DNA of 59,063 bases, taken from assembly GCF_001730295.1 (NCBI RefSeq), contig NZ_MIKA01000013.1:1-59063 (forward strand), written 5' to 3'. The notes beneath the pieces are model-generated. The model was not told the DNA's origin. It saw nothing but the letters and a program-made list of their open reading frames with translations, and ran no database searches. The stretch comes from Enterococcus plantarum. Its GTDB lineage: Bacteria; Bacillota; Bacilli; Lactobacillales; Enterococcaceae. Below, piece after piece: positions 39,215 to 48,778 of the stretch. The position numbers were made by a program, and so were the translations under genes. The first letter of the stretch is position 1. Every line of letters begins with the position of its first letter.

Positions 39215-39914
39215 TTTGCAAAACCTCCCTGATTTCAGTGAGTTCATTTTCTATTTGTTGTATTCTTGCTTGTTGATCTCCAGCTGCTTTAGCTAATTGT
39301 GCTAAAATGGTTTCTCTCTGTTTTAATTCTCCTTGCCATTTTTTTTGAAAAATAGGTGATTGCTTTTTTAGTAGAATAGGGCCGAAAAGTCGCTCTTTTT
39401 CTGAGTATGCGACTCTTACCTCTTGTCTAGAAGCTACAATTATTTCATAAATTTTATTATTTTCTTCTAAAATATCTTCTTCTATAATGGTGTACCCGTG
39501 CACTGTCAACCAATCACGCAATGGTTTCTCCCCAATATTGGGTTGTAGAACAAGACGTTCATTTCCTTGAAGACGCTGATTATTCCAACCTGCATCTAAA
39601 ATATCACGAATCAAGACACCTCCCATACCACAAATTGTAACAGCTGTGATCTTATCTAATTTCTCTATAGCATCTAAACCATCCGCTAAGCGAACAACGA
39701 TTTGATCTGTCAAACCATTTTTCTTCACTTGTTTTTTGGCTGCTTCATACGGACCTGTTACGACTTCCCCCGCCACCGCAAAATTAAGTTTCTTTTGTAA
39801 AACTAATGCTACTGGTAAATACGCATGGTCAGAACCGATATCTGCTAAACGGCTTTGTTCAGGAACTAATTCTCCCACACGTGCTAAACGTTTTGATAAT
39901 TGATTTTCATTCAT
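39204..39914 (-). CDS. trmK: tRNA (adenine22-N1)-methyltransferase
   Basis: TrmK methylates N1 of adenine 22 in tRNA, using SAM. The 236-residue protein has the SAM-binding LADIGSDHAYLP near 23-34, VTICGMGGVLIRDIL near 92-106, and LVLQPNIGEKPLRDWL. A C-terminal coiled-coil helix region (about 185-236) is typical. It overlaps the Nif3-like gene by 11 bases and precedes it, an arrangement shared across Firmicutes. Confidence 0.94.
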   Translation of the reverse strand: MNENQLSKRLARVGELVPEQSRLADIGSDHAYLPVALVLQKKLNFAVAGEVVTGPYEAAKKQVKKNGLTDQIVVRLADGLDAIEKLDKITAVTICGMGGVLIRDILDAGWNNQRLQGNERLVLQPNIGEKPLRDWLTVHGYTIIEEDILEENNKIYEIIVASRQEVRVAYSEKERLFGPILLKKQSPIFQKKWQGELKQRETILAQLAKAAGDQQARIQQIENELTEIREVLQNES

Positions 39915-39984
39915 TTGACATATTCCTCCGTGGTTATTATACCATTCAAAAATCAGGTTGAAAACGTTGAAAGAAGGAATTTAG

Positions 39985-40316
39985 TTACAATTTCTTTTTC
40001 AGCTCAATTAAATGATTTAGCTGATACAAACATAGTACAACAATCAGCTTTTTTGCCTTATATTTAGCGCCCTCCTTCATTTTAATTGAATAATTGCGAT
40101 CCAAAAAGCGTTGCTTTCAACGGTGTTTCTTGGCGCATTTTTTCTACTACAGCTAGGTGCCTACTTTGTGAGGATCAACTGATTTTTGATATTAATCCAA
40201 GTATCATCGACTTCATTTCTGCAAATAAAAATTTTCTTCCTTTGCTGTTTTCACTAAGTGTTTCCACATTTTCTGATCCTTCCAATACAGATCGATTTCT
40301 TGGTTTGTGCTCTATC
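39985..40316 (-). pseudogene. possible decayed gene between trmK and alaS
   Basis: No intact gene is convincing in this 460-base gap. On the minus strand, frames read EKMRQETPLKATLFGSQLFN and, after a stop and frame change, KYKAKKLIVVLCLYQLNH, with GGAGG between them. This looks like coding sequence broken by stops, but I recognise no family. A plus-strand frame of 110 codons (40086-40418) overlaps the alaS terminator and is probably a shadow. Confidence 0.25.
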
Positions 40317-40364
40317 ATAAAAAAGAGGTTCGGATCTAACTCTTCCAGCTACATCCGAACCTCT
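40317..40364 (-). terminator. alaS terminator
   Basis: 12-base perfect arms AGAGGTTCGGAT/ATCCGAACCTCT, then TTTTTTATG on the minus strand. Confidence 0.9.
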
Positions 40365-40374
40365 GCTATTCATT

Positions 40375-43014
40375 TTATTTTGACAACCAGTTTTCGACTT
40401 CTTTCAAAGCATCACTGATTCCTGCTGGATTTTTACCACCAGCTTGTGCCATATCTGGACGGCCACCACCGCCACCACCTACTTTTGGTGCAATTGTTTT
40501 GATCAAGTCGCCAGCTTTTAGACCTTTTTCGTTCGCTGCCTTAGACATCGCTGCTAATAAGCTGACTTTGTCTTCTTGCGCTGTTGCTAAAACTAAGACA
40601 TCTGACAATTCTTTTTGTTTCCATTGATCCGCTAACTGACGCAATTGATTCATATCTTTTACGTTTACTTGTGCGGCAATATACGTTGTACCAGCAACTT
40701 CTTTGATTTCCTTAAAGATGTCACCAGCTTGTTGATTGGCTAATTTGCCAGCCAGTTGCTCATTTTCTTTTTGTAAATCACGTAATTGTTGTTGTAATTG
40801 TTCCGTTTTTGACACAACTTCTTTCAATTGAGGTGATTTAACGATTCCTGCAATTGCTTTTAATTGTTTTTCTTCTTCATTCATTAATTCATACGCTTCT
40901 TTACTTGTAACAGCTTCGATTCGGCGAACACCGGCACCGATTCCTGATTCAGAAACGATTTTGAAAATACCGATATCTTCTGTATTTGTTACATGCGTCC
41001 CTCCACAAAGCTCGATTGAATAGCCACCTATATTGACAACACGGACTTCTTTCCCGTATTTTTCACCAAATAAAGCCATAGCACCCATATTTTTCGCTGT
41101 GTCAATATCTGTTTCGACTGTTTCAACAGGAATTGCTTCCCAGATTTTTTCGTTAACGATCGCTTCCATTTGAACTAACTCTTCTGCTGTCACTTGACCA
41201 AAATGAGTGAAGTCAAAACGTAAATGTCCTGGAGCAACTAATGAACCTGCTTGATTCGCATGATCCCCTAAAATATCTTTTAATGCGCGGTGTAGTAAAT
41301 GCGTCGCAGTATGATTTTTCAATATACGATTGCGCATTTTTTCATCTACATGTAATTCGTACATTGCACCTTCAACTAGTTTTCCAGTCACTTGAACCGT
41401 GTGTAAGAATTGGCCATTTGGTGCTTTTAAGACATTTTCTACCTGAGCTACAATCGTGCCATTTTGATCTTTGATTGTTCCGTGATCGGCAACTTGTCCT
41501 CCCATTTCTGCATAGAAAGGCGTTTCAGCAAAAATCAGTTGAGCTGTCCCTTCTGAAAGCTCGCTAAGAATTTCTTCCTCTTTTAAAATAATTAAAAGTT
41601 TGCTTGTCCCTTCTAAATGACTATACCCGACAAATTTACTTTCAACTTTAATATCCGTTAAAACAGCCGATTGAACACCCATTGATGTTGCTTTACTTCT
41701 AGCAGAACGAGCCCGTGTTCTTTGAGCTTCCATTTCTTTTTCAAATCCAGCATGATCTACTTTCAAGCCTGAATCTTCTGCAACTTCTTCTGTTAATTCC
41801 ACAGGGAAACCATACGTATCGTACAATTTGAAGATATCTTTTCCATTTAACGTATCTTCCTTGGTCGCTTTTACTTTTTCAATCAACTCATTTAAAATAT
41901 CTAATCCTTCATTAATTGTTTCATGGAAACGTTCTTCTTCTGTGCGTACAACTTTTTCGATAAATTCTTTTTGTTGTAGTACTTCTGGATAATAACTTAC
42001 CATTACTTCGCCAACTACCGGAACTAGTTTGTACAAGAAAGCTTCGTTAACTCCTAATTTTTTGCCATGCATAACCGCACGACGTAATAAACGACGCAAG
42101 ACATAGCCACGACCTTCATTTGATGGTAACGCTCCATCACCGATTGCAAACGATAATGCACGGATATGGTCAGCAATGACTTTAAATGAAATATCCGTTT
42201 GCGGTGATTGGCCATAGGTTACTCGTCCGCTTAATTTTTCTACTGCATGTATGATTGGCATAAATAAATCTGTTTCAAAGTTCGTCGGTGCATTTTGAAC
42301 GATGGAGACCATACGCTCTAAGCCCATGCCCGTATCAATATTTTTATGAGGTAACGGCTCGTAGGTATCATCTGCTTGGTGGTTAAATTCAGAAAATACT
42401 AAGTTCCAAATTTCTAAATAACGTTCATTTTCACCACCAGGATAATTTTCTGGATCATCTTCGGCAACATCGTTAAACGACTCACCACGATCGTAGAAGA
42501 TTTCTGAATCTGGACCACAAGGCCCTGCACCGATATCCCAAAAATTATCTTCAATATCAATGATATGATCCATTGATAACCCGACTTCTTCATGCCAAAT
42601 CCGCTTTGCTTCGGTGTCTTTTGGGTAAACTGTGACATATAATTTTTCAGGATCAAAGGCCATCCATTCAGGAGACGTTAAAAATTCCCACGCCCAATGG
42701 ATTGCTTCTGTTTTAAAATAATCACCGATCGAGAAGTTCCCTAACATTTCAAACATGGTATGATGACGCGCTGTTTTCCCAACGTTTTCAATATCATTGG
42801 TACGAATCGATTTTTGCGCATTCGTGATTCTTGGATTTTCTGGAACGACTGAGCCATCAAAATATTTCTTCAATGTTGCAACACCTGAATTGATCCATAA
42901 TAAGGTTGGATCATTGACAGGCACTAACGAAGCACTCGGCTCCACAGAGTGTCCTTTTGATTTGAAAAAATCTAAATACATTTGACGAACTTGACTACTT
43001 GATAATTGTTTCAT
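40375..43014 (-). CDS. alaS: alanine--tRNA ligase
   Basis: AlaRS charges tRNA-Ala and edits mischarged Ser and Gly. The 879-residue protein has the class II core (about 1-240; TIGR-like start [20 protein letters not shown]), the editing domain with [11 protein letters not shown] near 565-575 and CGGTH near 666-670, and a C-terminal coiled-coil and C-Ala domain ending [15 protein letters not shown]. Length is normal. Expression is under a T-box leader that senses uncharged tRNA-Ala. Confidence 0.98.
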   Translation of the reverse strand: MKQLSSSQVRQMYLDFFKSKGHSVEPSASLVPVNDPTLLWINSGVATLKKYFDGSVVPENPRITNAQKSIRTNDIENVGKTARHHTMFEMLGNFSIGDYFKTEAIHWAWEFLTSPEWMAFDPEKLYVTVYPKDTEAKRIWHEEVGLSMDHIIDIEDNFWDIGAGPCGPDSEIFYDRGESFNDVAEDDPENYPGGENERYLEIWNLVFSEFNHQADDTYEPLPHKNIDTGMGLERMVSIVQNAPTNFETDLFMPIIHAVEKLSGRVTYGQSPQTDISFKVIADHIRALSFAIGDGALPSNEGRGYVLRRLLRRAVMHGKKLGVNEAFLYKLVPVVGEVMVSYYPEVLQQKEFIEKVVRTEEERFHETINEGLDILNELIEKVKATKEDTLNGKDIFKLYDTYGFPVELTEEVAEDSGLKVDHAGFEKEMEAQRTRARSARSKATSMGVQSAVLTDIKVESKFVGYSHLEGTSKLLIILKEEEILSELSEGTAQLIFAETPFYAEMGGQVADHGTIKDQNGTIVAQVENVLKAPNGQFLHTVQVTGKLVEGAMYELHVDEKMRNRILKNHTATHLLHRALKDILGDHANQAGSLVAPGHLRFDFTHFGQVTAEELVQMEAIVNEKIWEAIPVETVETDIDTAKNMGAMALFGEKYGKEVRVVNIGGYSIELCGGTHVTNTEDIGIFKIVSESGIGAGVRRIEAVTSKEAYELMNEEEKQLKAIAGIVKSPQLKEVVSKTEQLQQQLRDLQKENEQLAGKLANQQAGDIFKEIKEVAGTTYIAAQVNVKDMNQLRQLADQWKQKELSDVLVLATAQEDKVSLLAAMSKAANEKGLKAGDLIKTIAPKVGGGGGGRPDMAQAGGKNPAGISDALKEVENWLSK

Positions 43015-43060
43015 TGTTCGATTCCTACTTTCCTCACTGGATTAGTTGATCTTAAGCAAT

Positions 43061-43290
43061 AAAAAAAGTGATACTCACTGCAATACAAGGACGAAAAATC
43101 GCGGTACCACCTTGTTTGCAATGAAATCACTTGAACCATTCATTACCTCTTAAACTCTATAACGCAGAGTAGCGTTGATATTTCTATCAAAAATGACGTA
43201 AAGGGAGCAATTACGTTTTTGAGCTATTCTTCTTTCAGCAATGAAGAACTTTCTGTAAGCACGAGAAAACGAACCATATCCTTTAGTTTC
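43061..43290 (-). promoter_or_regulatory. T-box riboswitch of alaS
   Basis: The minus strand holds the conserved T-box sequence AAGGTGGTACCGCG (43100-43113) in a roughly 230-base leader. A terminator stem follows, from TTTCATTGCAA to TTGCAGTGA..CAC, with TTTTTTT at 43061-43067. Smaller stems lie upstream: AACGC/GCGTT and TTGATA/TATCAA. A GCT triplet at 43222-43224, just after the stem I-like region, is a candidate alanine specifier. Uncharged tRNA-Ala should stabilise the antiterminator. Confidence 0.9.
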
Positions 43291-43297
43291 CTTACAA

Positions 43298-43326
43298 ATT
43301 ATAATGAAGTTTCAAAAAAATGTCAA
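43298..43326 (-). promoter_or_regulatory. alaS promoter
   Basis: Minus strand: TTGACA, 17-base spacer, TATAAT. A perfect consensus promoter; regulation is therefore left to the T-box. Confidence 0.9.
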
Positions 43327-43380
43327 TGGATTCATTTTTTTTCATTGTTGATTACGATCATTCAATCTACTTAGATCAAT

Positions 43381-44487
43381 TTATCCCTCAACTTTGATTA
43401 CTTTTCGATATAGATAATCATTCGGATCTAGTTTTTGATTGAGAGATACTGGGTTTGAAGATCGAAAATAGCTTGATAAAGGCAACATTTTTTCAATCAA
43501 ATGCGTTTTATCTTTTGATTGCTTCATTAATTTAACAATTGTTCGATCATCCGTTAGCTCAAAACGATTTTTTTCCGTAGGAATCATTAATCCAAACATA
43601 TTGGCGCCATCCATCTTATTTTTGATTTGCCGACCAGACTCATTCTCTTGGAGTAATAACTCATTGCCCCAACGGAATAAGCGTCGAGTCCCCCCACCAA
43701 CGACATATTCCCACTGATCTTCTGATAATAAATCAAAACCCTCACGCTTAAGAGCATGCTTCAATTCATCATGAGTCCAATCTGAATGACTATAGACGAA
43801 ATAATAATCTGATTCAGGCAAAAATTCCAAATACACTTTATTTTTTATTAACATAGTTTTAGGAAATGACCAACTGAGGCTTTCGGCAGCGGACAGTCTT
43901 GGAAAGAATGTTTCGCAAATCTCTTTTTCATAGGGAACATACTGCTCAATTTCTCCTTCAAAGGTCCCTGTGACTGTATCAAAGATCCCTAAAAACTCTG
44001 TCCCTGCTGGTAAGGCATATTTCTGAACTATCATCGCAGGAATCTTAACTTTTCTTAAGTCTGTTGTATGTTTGTTTATGTATGCTGAAATGCCTTCCAA
44101 GGAAGTCAACTCATCCGTCGATTCTTTTTCAGTCCACTGAGCGACAGAATCGATGGCTTCATTTGTCAGCGTGGTTTTAAAGGTGTTCTTGGCAAAATGC
44201 GCCGCATCAAAACCTAACAATTCATGAGGTCGTAACCCTTCTGCGCCTAAATCCCAGCCGAGGATTGCTTCTTTATTTCCAGGAATAAAAATAAATAGTT
44301 CACCATCTAATTCTAATTCAAATGTACGGCATTTAATGCCATAGAGCTCAAAATTTACTAGTTCCATTGAATTAATTTCTATTGTAGGTGGAACAAAATA
44401 CATCAATAATTGGTGTAAAAGTGCTTCTTTTTCAGCATCTTTTAAGTTTTTCCAATTTGCCCACTCAATTTGTTCAAACAGATCCAA
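43381..44487 (-). CDS. uncharacterised protein with SUMF1/FGE-like C-terminal segment
   Basis: I do not assign a function. The 368-residue protein has an N-terminal part with FELYGIKCRTFELELDGE and IPGNKEAILGWDLG, and a C-terminal stretch DLLSEDQWEYVVGGGTRRLFRWG (about 265-287). That stretch resembles the LPTEAEWEYAARGG...YPWG motif of formylglycine-generating-enzyme-like domains. The copper-binding cysteines of true FGE are not seen, so a catalytic role is doubtful. I use the TTG start (MDLFEQIEWANW), seven bases after AGGAGGGG; longer frames lack a ribosome site. It is a single gene with no signal peptide. Confidence 0.65.
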   Translation of the reverse strand: MDLFEQIEWANWKNLKDAEKEALLHQLLMYFVPPTIEINSMELVNFELYGIKCRTFELELDGELFIFIPGNKEAILGWDLGAEGLRPHELLGFDAAHFAKNTFKTTLTNEAIDSVAQWTEKESTDELTSLEGISAYINKHTTDLRKVKIPAMIVQKYALPAGTEFLGIFDTVTGTFEGEIEQYVPYEKEICETFFPRLSAAESLSWSFPKTMLIKNKVYLEFLPESDYYFVYSHSDWTHDELKHALKREGFDLLSEDQWEYVVGGGTRRLFRWGNELLLQENESGRQIKNKMDGANMFGLMIPTEKNRFELTDDRTIVKLMKQSKDKTHLIEKMLPLSSYFRSSNPVSLNQKLDPNDYLYRKVIKVEG

Positions 44488-44614
44488 GCTAACCCCTCCT
44501 CGTATGTTAACAACAGAGCTAGTCACTAAAGCTAGATGACATCAAAACTATCTGCTATGATTAAGTATACCATTGAATGAAACATTCTATAAGAATATTA
44601 TCTGGAGGAATTAT

Positions 44615-45049
44615 ATGCATACTCACTTTGGTTGTGAACGCTGGCACCAAGCCGCAGCCTTTGCACTACGTTATGATGTTTTTGTTTTAGAGCAAGGAAT
44701 TTCATTACAGAATGAATTTGATGAACTAGATATAGAAGAGCGTAATTATTTCGTTGTTTATGAAGCGTCACTTGCCGTTGCAACGATTCGTTATCAAAAA
44801 AAAGACGATGACACGATTCAACCAGATCGTTTTTGTGTAAGAAAAGAATATCGTGGCAAAGGCCTTGGCAGAAATTTATTGCTGCTTTTAGAAGATAAAG
44901 CTATGAAAGATGGCTTTAAATATAGTATTCTTTCTGCTGAAAAAACTGCTTTGTCTTTTTATCAAGCCTTAAATTACTCAATAAATTCTAAAGAGTATCT
45001 AGAAGATGGCATTGTCTGCGTAGAAATGATCAAAAAATTAAGCAGCTAA
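44615..45049 (+). CDS. GNAT family N-acetyltransferase
   Basis: The 144-residue protein has the acetyl-CoA-binding motif RKEYRGKGLGRNLLLLL near 79-95 and a C-terminal FYQALNY. The N-terminal portion, with RYDVFVLEQGISLQNEFDELD, is like ElaA/YitI-type acetyltransferases. The acceptor is unknown. I start at MHTHFGCERW, six bases after GGAGG; the longer frame lacks a ribosome site. It converges on cshB across a shared terminator. Confidence 0.85.
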   Translation: MHTHFGCERWHQAAAFALRYDVFVLEQGISLQNEFDELDIEERNYFVVYEASLAVATIRYQKKDDDTIQPDRFCVRKEYRGKGLGRNLLLLLEDKAMKDGFKYSILSAEKTALSFYQALNYSINSKEYLEDGIVCVEMIKKLSS

Positions 45050-45072
45050 GATGAACTACTCATCTCGCTGCT
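45041..45072. terminator. two-way terminator between the GNAT and cshB genes
   Basis: AGCAGC and AGATGA pair with TCATCT and GCTGCT, closing a 5-base loop. The left arm includes the GNAT stop codon. T-rich sequence follows on the plus side. Confidence 0.6.
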
Positions 45073-45077
45073 TACTA

Positions 45078-46430
45078 TTATTTATAACTATTTTTTTTAG
45101 ACTTTTTCGCTGTCCGAGTTTGCTGACGGCGTTCTACCTTGCGTTTTTGCTTATTGCTAGCAGAAATTGCCCATTCAATTTTCTTTTTATAGCCTGGTTT
45201 GATTTTTTTCTTTTTCTTTTTGACCAACCCAATCAAGGTCGGATCTTCCAAAGCATCTTTTGATTTTTCACGTTTGGTTCTTCGATTACGGTCATAAGTA
45301 TCGATCATTTCACCATTTTTGATTTCCTTTGGATGAAACTCAATTCCTAATTGTTCCACTTCAGAAATCGCCTCTTCGTCTGCCGGCGAATAAAGTGTAA
45401 TCGCTGTTCCATCCAATCCGTTTCGTCCCGTTCTACCGACACGATGAATAAAGAAATCTAAATCACTTGGGACTTCCGCATTGATCACATGAGAAACGCC
45501 TTCAATATCGATTCCACGTGCAGCTAAATCAGTTGCTACCACATATTGAAACTCGAGATCTTGCACTTGGCGCATGACACGCTTGCGTTCTCTCGGAGAA
45601 ATGTCGCCATGGATTTTCGCTACTTTTAAGCCCTGATCTTTTAAATAATCAGTGATTTCATCCACACGTTGTTTCGTATTAGCAAATATAATCACTAAAT
45701 ACGGATGACCAATCGTTAATAATTGGTAAATCAAACGATTTTTATCTTTTCCTTTTGTAGAAATCAGCCAATTATCGATTGTCTCCGAGATGATGTTTTT
45801 CGGTTGAATATGCTCTATAACTGGGTTTTCCATGTATTTCCTCAAGAAAGGTTTCAATTTTTCTGGAATCGTCGCAGAGAAAACTAACATTTGTAGTTTA
45901 TTAGGCAAACGTCCTGCAATTTGATCCACTTCTTCTAAAAAGCCCATATCCAGCGTCATATCAGCTTCATCGACAACAAAAGCAAATGCGGTATGTGCTT
46001 TTAGCGCTTGCTCGTTCATCAAGTCTAAAATACGACCTGGTGTCCCAATAACCACATGTGGTTGCTGATGTTTTAATTTAGCAATTTGTCGTTGTTTATC
46101 CGTTCCACCTACAAAATTTGTCACACGAATTTCAGGCTGACTGAATTTTGCGATTTGGATCGCTTCTTGATAAATTTGGTTCGCTAACTCACGACTAGGT
46201 GCCGTGATCAAAATCTGTACCTCATCCAATTGAGGATTTACTTTATTCATCAAAGGTAATAAAAATGTATGGGTCTTACCGCTTCCTGTTTGGGATTGAC
46301 CGATGACACTTTTGCCTTTTGTAATCACTGGAATCAATTTTTCTTGTACTTCTGTTGGTTGTTCAAACCCTTTATCTGCTAATGCTTCCATGATAAAATC
46401 GTTGAACTGAAATTGTTTAAATGAACTCAT
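45078..46430 (-). CDS. cshB: DEAD-box RNA helicase CshB-like
   Basis: This cold-induced-type RNA helicase remodels RNA in ribosome assembly or decay. The 450-residue protein begins with the Q motif region (FNDFIMEAL), has GQSQTGSGKT near 44-53, VDEADM (the DEAD box), SAT, and HRVGRTGR near 332-339. The basic C-terminal tail with KPGYKKKIEWAI is typical of CshB/YqfR. GGTGAG lies upstream of the ATG. It is followed after the stop by a shared terminator with the GNAT gene. Confidence 0.9.
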   Translation of the reverse strand: MSSFKQFQFNDFIMEALADKGFEQPTEVQEKLIPVITKGKSVIGQSQTGSGKTHTFLLPLMNKVNPQLDEVQILITAPSRELANQIYQEAIQIAKFSQPEIRVTNFVGGTDKQRQIAKLKHQQPHVVIGTPGRILDLMNEQALKAHTAFAFVVDEADMTLDMGFLEEVDQIAGRLPNKLQMLVFSATIPEKLKPFLRKYMENPVIEHIQPKNIISETIDNWLISTKGKDKNRLIYQLLTIGHPYLVIIFANTKQRVDEITDYLKDQGLKVAKIHGDISPRERKRVMRQVQDLEFQYVVATDLAARGIDIEGVSHVINAEVPSDLDFFIHRVGRTGRNGLDGTAITLYSPADEEAISEVEQLGIEFHPKEIKNGEMIDTYDRNRRTKREKSKDALEDPTLIGLVKKKKKKIKPGYKKKIEWAISASNKQKRKVERRQQTRTAKKSKKNSYK

Positions 46431-46496
46431 TTACCTCACCTCTTTCAAACTTGTTGTGTAAGTCCTCATGCATTATACCACAAAAACCGCAAATCC

Positions 46497-47672
46497 TTAT
46501 TGATTTTCTGTATTTTTCTCTCTTTTTATCGTACTGATCGTATAGGTATGACTTGCTTTTTCATAAAACAGGCGCCGTTTCTTTCTGACCAATACATATA
46601 ATACATTGATGAAAAACAGAAGCAGTAAAAATGAACAAAATAGAAATAGCATAAAACTCACTAGCTGCAACATCCGATTGTTTGAATTCAACAAGCCAGC
46701 AGAACTTGTCAAGTATGAACTAATCAACCCATAAACAAAATATAAGTAGCCATAACGGATAAATAACGCTCTAAAACGAATTTTTTCATACCCTTCTTCT
46801 ACTATCTGAATACGAACGATTTTCTTACCGATTGTTTCGCCATTTGTAAGTTTAGGTATCAACATAAATACGATAAATACCATAAGGAAAAACCAGACTT
46901 GATTTTCAAATGCAGAATAACCTGAAAACCATTGATGATACTCTGGAATTAAATTAAAAAGAAGCATCAGTATTGTTTGGACAATTGAGATCACAAACCA
47001 ATCAATTAGAAACGCCACAAAACGTCTAAACAAGCTGACTGATTGCCCTTTTTCGTACGCCGCTTCATCCAATTCATCTCTTGTTGGAAATAAAAAGGTC
47101 AACATCGGTGTGATCGCGTATCCGACAATTCCACCAAAAGTATTGTTGATCAAATCATTTACATCCGCTAATCGATATGGTCTAGGATAAATAAAATACA
47201 ACCCACTCAGCTGCGTCAACTCAAAAAATAAAGATAAGAGAAAACTAGCGAGAACGACTTTTTTGAATGAAAGTTTGTAATAATAGCGTAAATACACCCC
47301 AAAAGGAACCAGCAATAGAACATTGAAGACCGGCTCCAACACGACGCCTTGTCTTAAAGCTGGGATAAACGTACTTGGATCATGGATATTCAATACTGTA
47401 TCCTGTAAAAAGCGACTGACAAAATAAAATGGCCGTAATTCTAACATTTGACTTGTGTATTGGGCCACTTCAGATCGAGGCGGCAAAGGTAAAATAATTA
47501 AAAAATAAGCGCATAATAAATAGAAAACAAATGAATAAAGTATTAGTGCTCTTCTGAATAAAAATGTTCCGTATTTCCGGTATTCACGAATCACAAGCAC
47601 AAATGAAATCGCAAAGGCTAAAAAAGGAAAAACGATTATCGCTGTTTTGATTGGTACGGCATATGCTGACAT
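46497..47672 (-). CDS. membrane protein with VanZ-like and RDD domains
   Basis: The 391-residue protein has about nine membrane segments. The N-terminal half (about 40-190) is a VanZ-like domain with LPLPPRS, FNVLLLVPFGVYLRYY and RLADVNDLINNTFGGIVGY. The C-terminal half (about 215-370) is an RDD-type domain, with RRFVAFLIDWFVIS and NGETIGKKIVRIQI. VanZ proteins confer low-level teicoplanin resistance in Tn1546, but chromosomal VanZ-like proteins mostly have no known drug role. It is a known fusion in Enterococcus and relatives; the function here is unproven. Confidence 0.85.
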   Translation of the reverse strand: MSAYAVPIKTAIIVFPFLAFAISFVLVIREYRKYGTFLFRRALILYSFVFYLLCAYFLIILPLPPRSEVAQYTSQMLELRPFYFVSRFLQDTVLNIHDPSTFIPALRQGVVLEPVFNVLLLVPFGVYLRYYYKLSFKKVVLASFLLSLFFELTQLSGLYFIYPRPYRLADVNDLINNTFGGIVGYAITPMLTFLFPTRDELDEAAYEKGQSVSLFRRFVAFLIDWFVISIVQTILMLLFNLIPEYHQWFSGYSAFENQVWFFLMVFIVFMLIPKLTNGETIGKKIVRIQIVEEGYEKIRFRALFIRYGYLYFVYGLISSYLTSSAGLLNSNNRMLQLVSFMLFLFCSFLLLLFFINVLYVLVRKKRRLFYEKASHTYTISTIKREKNTENQ

Positions 47673-47759
47673 CTAGAAATCACTCCTTCTTCTTTAGTTT
47701 AGTAGAAATTAAACGCTTTGTCATTTCTAACAACTATAGCTTTAACAAAAAATATATTT

Positions 47760-47787
47760 TGCAAATTGAAAAAATTGCAGTATGATT
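47760..47787 (+). promoter_or_regulatory. promoter of the small membrane protein gene
   Basis: TTGCAA, 16-base spacer, TATGAT, about 75 bases ahead of the ATG. Confidence 0.55.
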
Positions 47788-47860
47788 GTGTTGTAGAGTA
47801 CTAGATAAGAATGCTCCACCGGATTAAACTATTCAATTTTTACTTACGGAGGCTTGTTTT

Positions 47861-48184
47861 ATGTTAAATCCATATTTTGCTTTTGGTGTTCCTGTTTTTC
47901 TACTTTTTTTATATGTTGTTTTTGCTATCATTAGAAAAAAAAGCACTCTTCATTATATTGGGTTTGTTCTTTTACTGATTGCTACATTTATGATGGCATT
48001 TAGTTTCCAAGTATTACAAGGTTTATGGACTTTGGAAGAGAGTCATGCTATTGAGCAACTAGATAAGTTGAATTACTCGTCTGAACTATTATGGATTCCA
48101 CTTGTTTTGGGTGGTCTATTAGCTATTGTGAATCTTTGGCGCGGAGTGAAAAGAGTGAAGTCATTTCGAGAGGGTTCAACTTAA
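47861..48184 (+). CDS. small membrane protein of unknown function
   Basis: This 107-residue protein has three hydrophobic segments (about 7-24, 30-50, 73-92) and a basic C-terminus. I do not recognise the family. CGGAGG lies eight bases ahead of the ATG, and there is a clear promoter, so it is likely a real gene. It is transcribed opposite to its neighbours and is followed by a strong hairpin and a dispersed-repeat fragment. Confidence 0.7.
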   Translation: MLNPYFAFGVPVFLLFLYVVFAIIRKKSTLHYIGFVLLLIATFMMAFSFQVLQGLWTLEESHAIEQLDKLNYSSELLWIPLVLGGLLAIVNLWRGVKRVKSFREGST

Positions 48185-48197
48185 GAGTACACAAGAG

Positions 48198-48238
48198 GGG
48201 TGTGAGACAAAAGTAGAAATCACTTTTGTTTCACACCC
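48198..48238 (+). terminator. hairpin after the small membrane protein gene
   Basis: 17-base arms (GGGTGTGAGACAAAAGT and its complement, one mismatch) with a 7-base loop. No T-run follows, so the termination strength is uncertain. Confidence 0.55.
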
Positions 48239-48244
48239 TAAATG

Positions 48245-48296
48245 CGAATAAACGGTGGGAGCAGAAGCAATCCTTTCGGAAATAAGCTTCTGTCCC
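48245..48296 (-). repeat. palindromic dispersed repeat, internally deleted copy
   Basis: AATAAACGGTGGG (48247-48259) is followed by GCAGAAGC and, after 17 bases, GCTTCTGTCCC. It matches the two ends of the 165-base repeats at 30733 and 58043 with the middle missing. The remaining 40 bases fold into a stem (CAGAAGC/GCTTCTG plus GGGA/TCCC). Confidence 0.65.
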
Positions 48297-48321
48297 AGCC
48301 TCCTCTAAAAATCAGTAATTA

Positions 48322-48666
48322 TTAATTCTTCTTCACAAACTCAGATTTCAATTTCATCGGACCAAAGCCTTCAACTTTACAATCAATATTATGACCATCT
48401 GCCGCATCAACCACTAAACGAATGCCTTTAACCTTCGTTCCTTGTTTGATTGCACCACTTGCCCCTTTGACTTTTAGATCTTTAATAACTGTCACGTTAT
48501 CGCCATCAGCTAACTCATTGCCATTTGAATCCTTAATCACCGTCGCTTTATCTTCTGTAGCATCTGCTTCTGACCATTCATGTGCGCATTCTGGACAAAT
48601 CATCATGCCACGATCCTCATAAGTGTATGTTGAGCCGCATTCAGGGCAACTTGGTAAATTTTCCAT
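48322..48666 (-). CDS. zinc-ribbon PhnA/YjdM family protein
   Basis: The 114-residue protein has a zinc ribbon with [10 protein letters not shown] and CPECAHEW (cysteines at about 7, 10, 24 and 27), and the PhnA C-terminal domain with [24 protein letters not shown]. The family is often labelled alkylphosphonate utilisation protein, but in most bacteria no phosphonate genes are associated, and none is here. Function is unknown. It stands alone. Confidence 0.9.
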   Translation of the reverse strand: MENLPSCPECGSTYTYEDRGMMICPECAHEWSEADATEDKATVIKDSNGNELADGDNVTVIKDLKVKGASGAIKQGTKVKGIRLVVDAADGHNIDCKVEGFGPMKLKSEFVKKN

Positions 48667-48778
48667 TTAAATTCTCCTTCATTATCGTTCTCTTTTAAAG
48701 TGTTATCACTTCATTTTAGCGTACTTCTAAACGAAAGAAAAGAACTATTCTATTTACAAATAGTAACGTTAATTGGAT

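Noticed and set aside
38958-39296. 112-codon plus-strand frame
   Set aside because: It overlaps the Nif3-like and trmK genes on the other strand, has no ribosome site and shows shadow composition.
39957-39972. cre-like site TGAAAACGTTGAAA ahead of trmK
   Set aside because: It misses a conserved base of the consensus, and carbon control of a tRNA methyltransferase is not expected.
40086-40418. 110-codon plus-strand frame between trmK and alaS
   Set aside because: It runs through the alaS terminator and into the end of alaS; the residue pattern is that of a shadow frame and no ribosome site precedes it.
46497-47672. VanZ as a glycopeptide-resistance gene
   Set aside because: The protein is a VanZ-RDD fusion in a housekeeping setting with no vanHAX, vanRS or Tn1546 sequence, so resistance is not supported.
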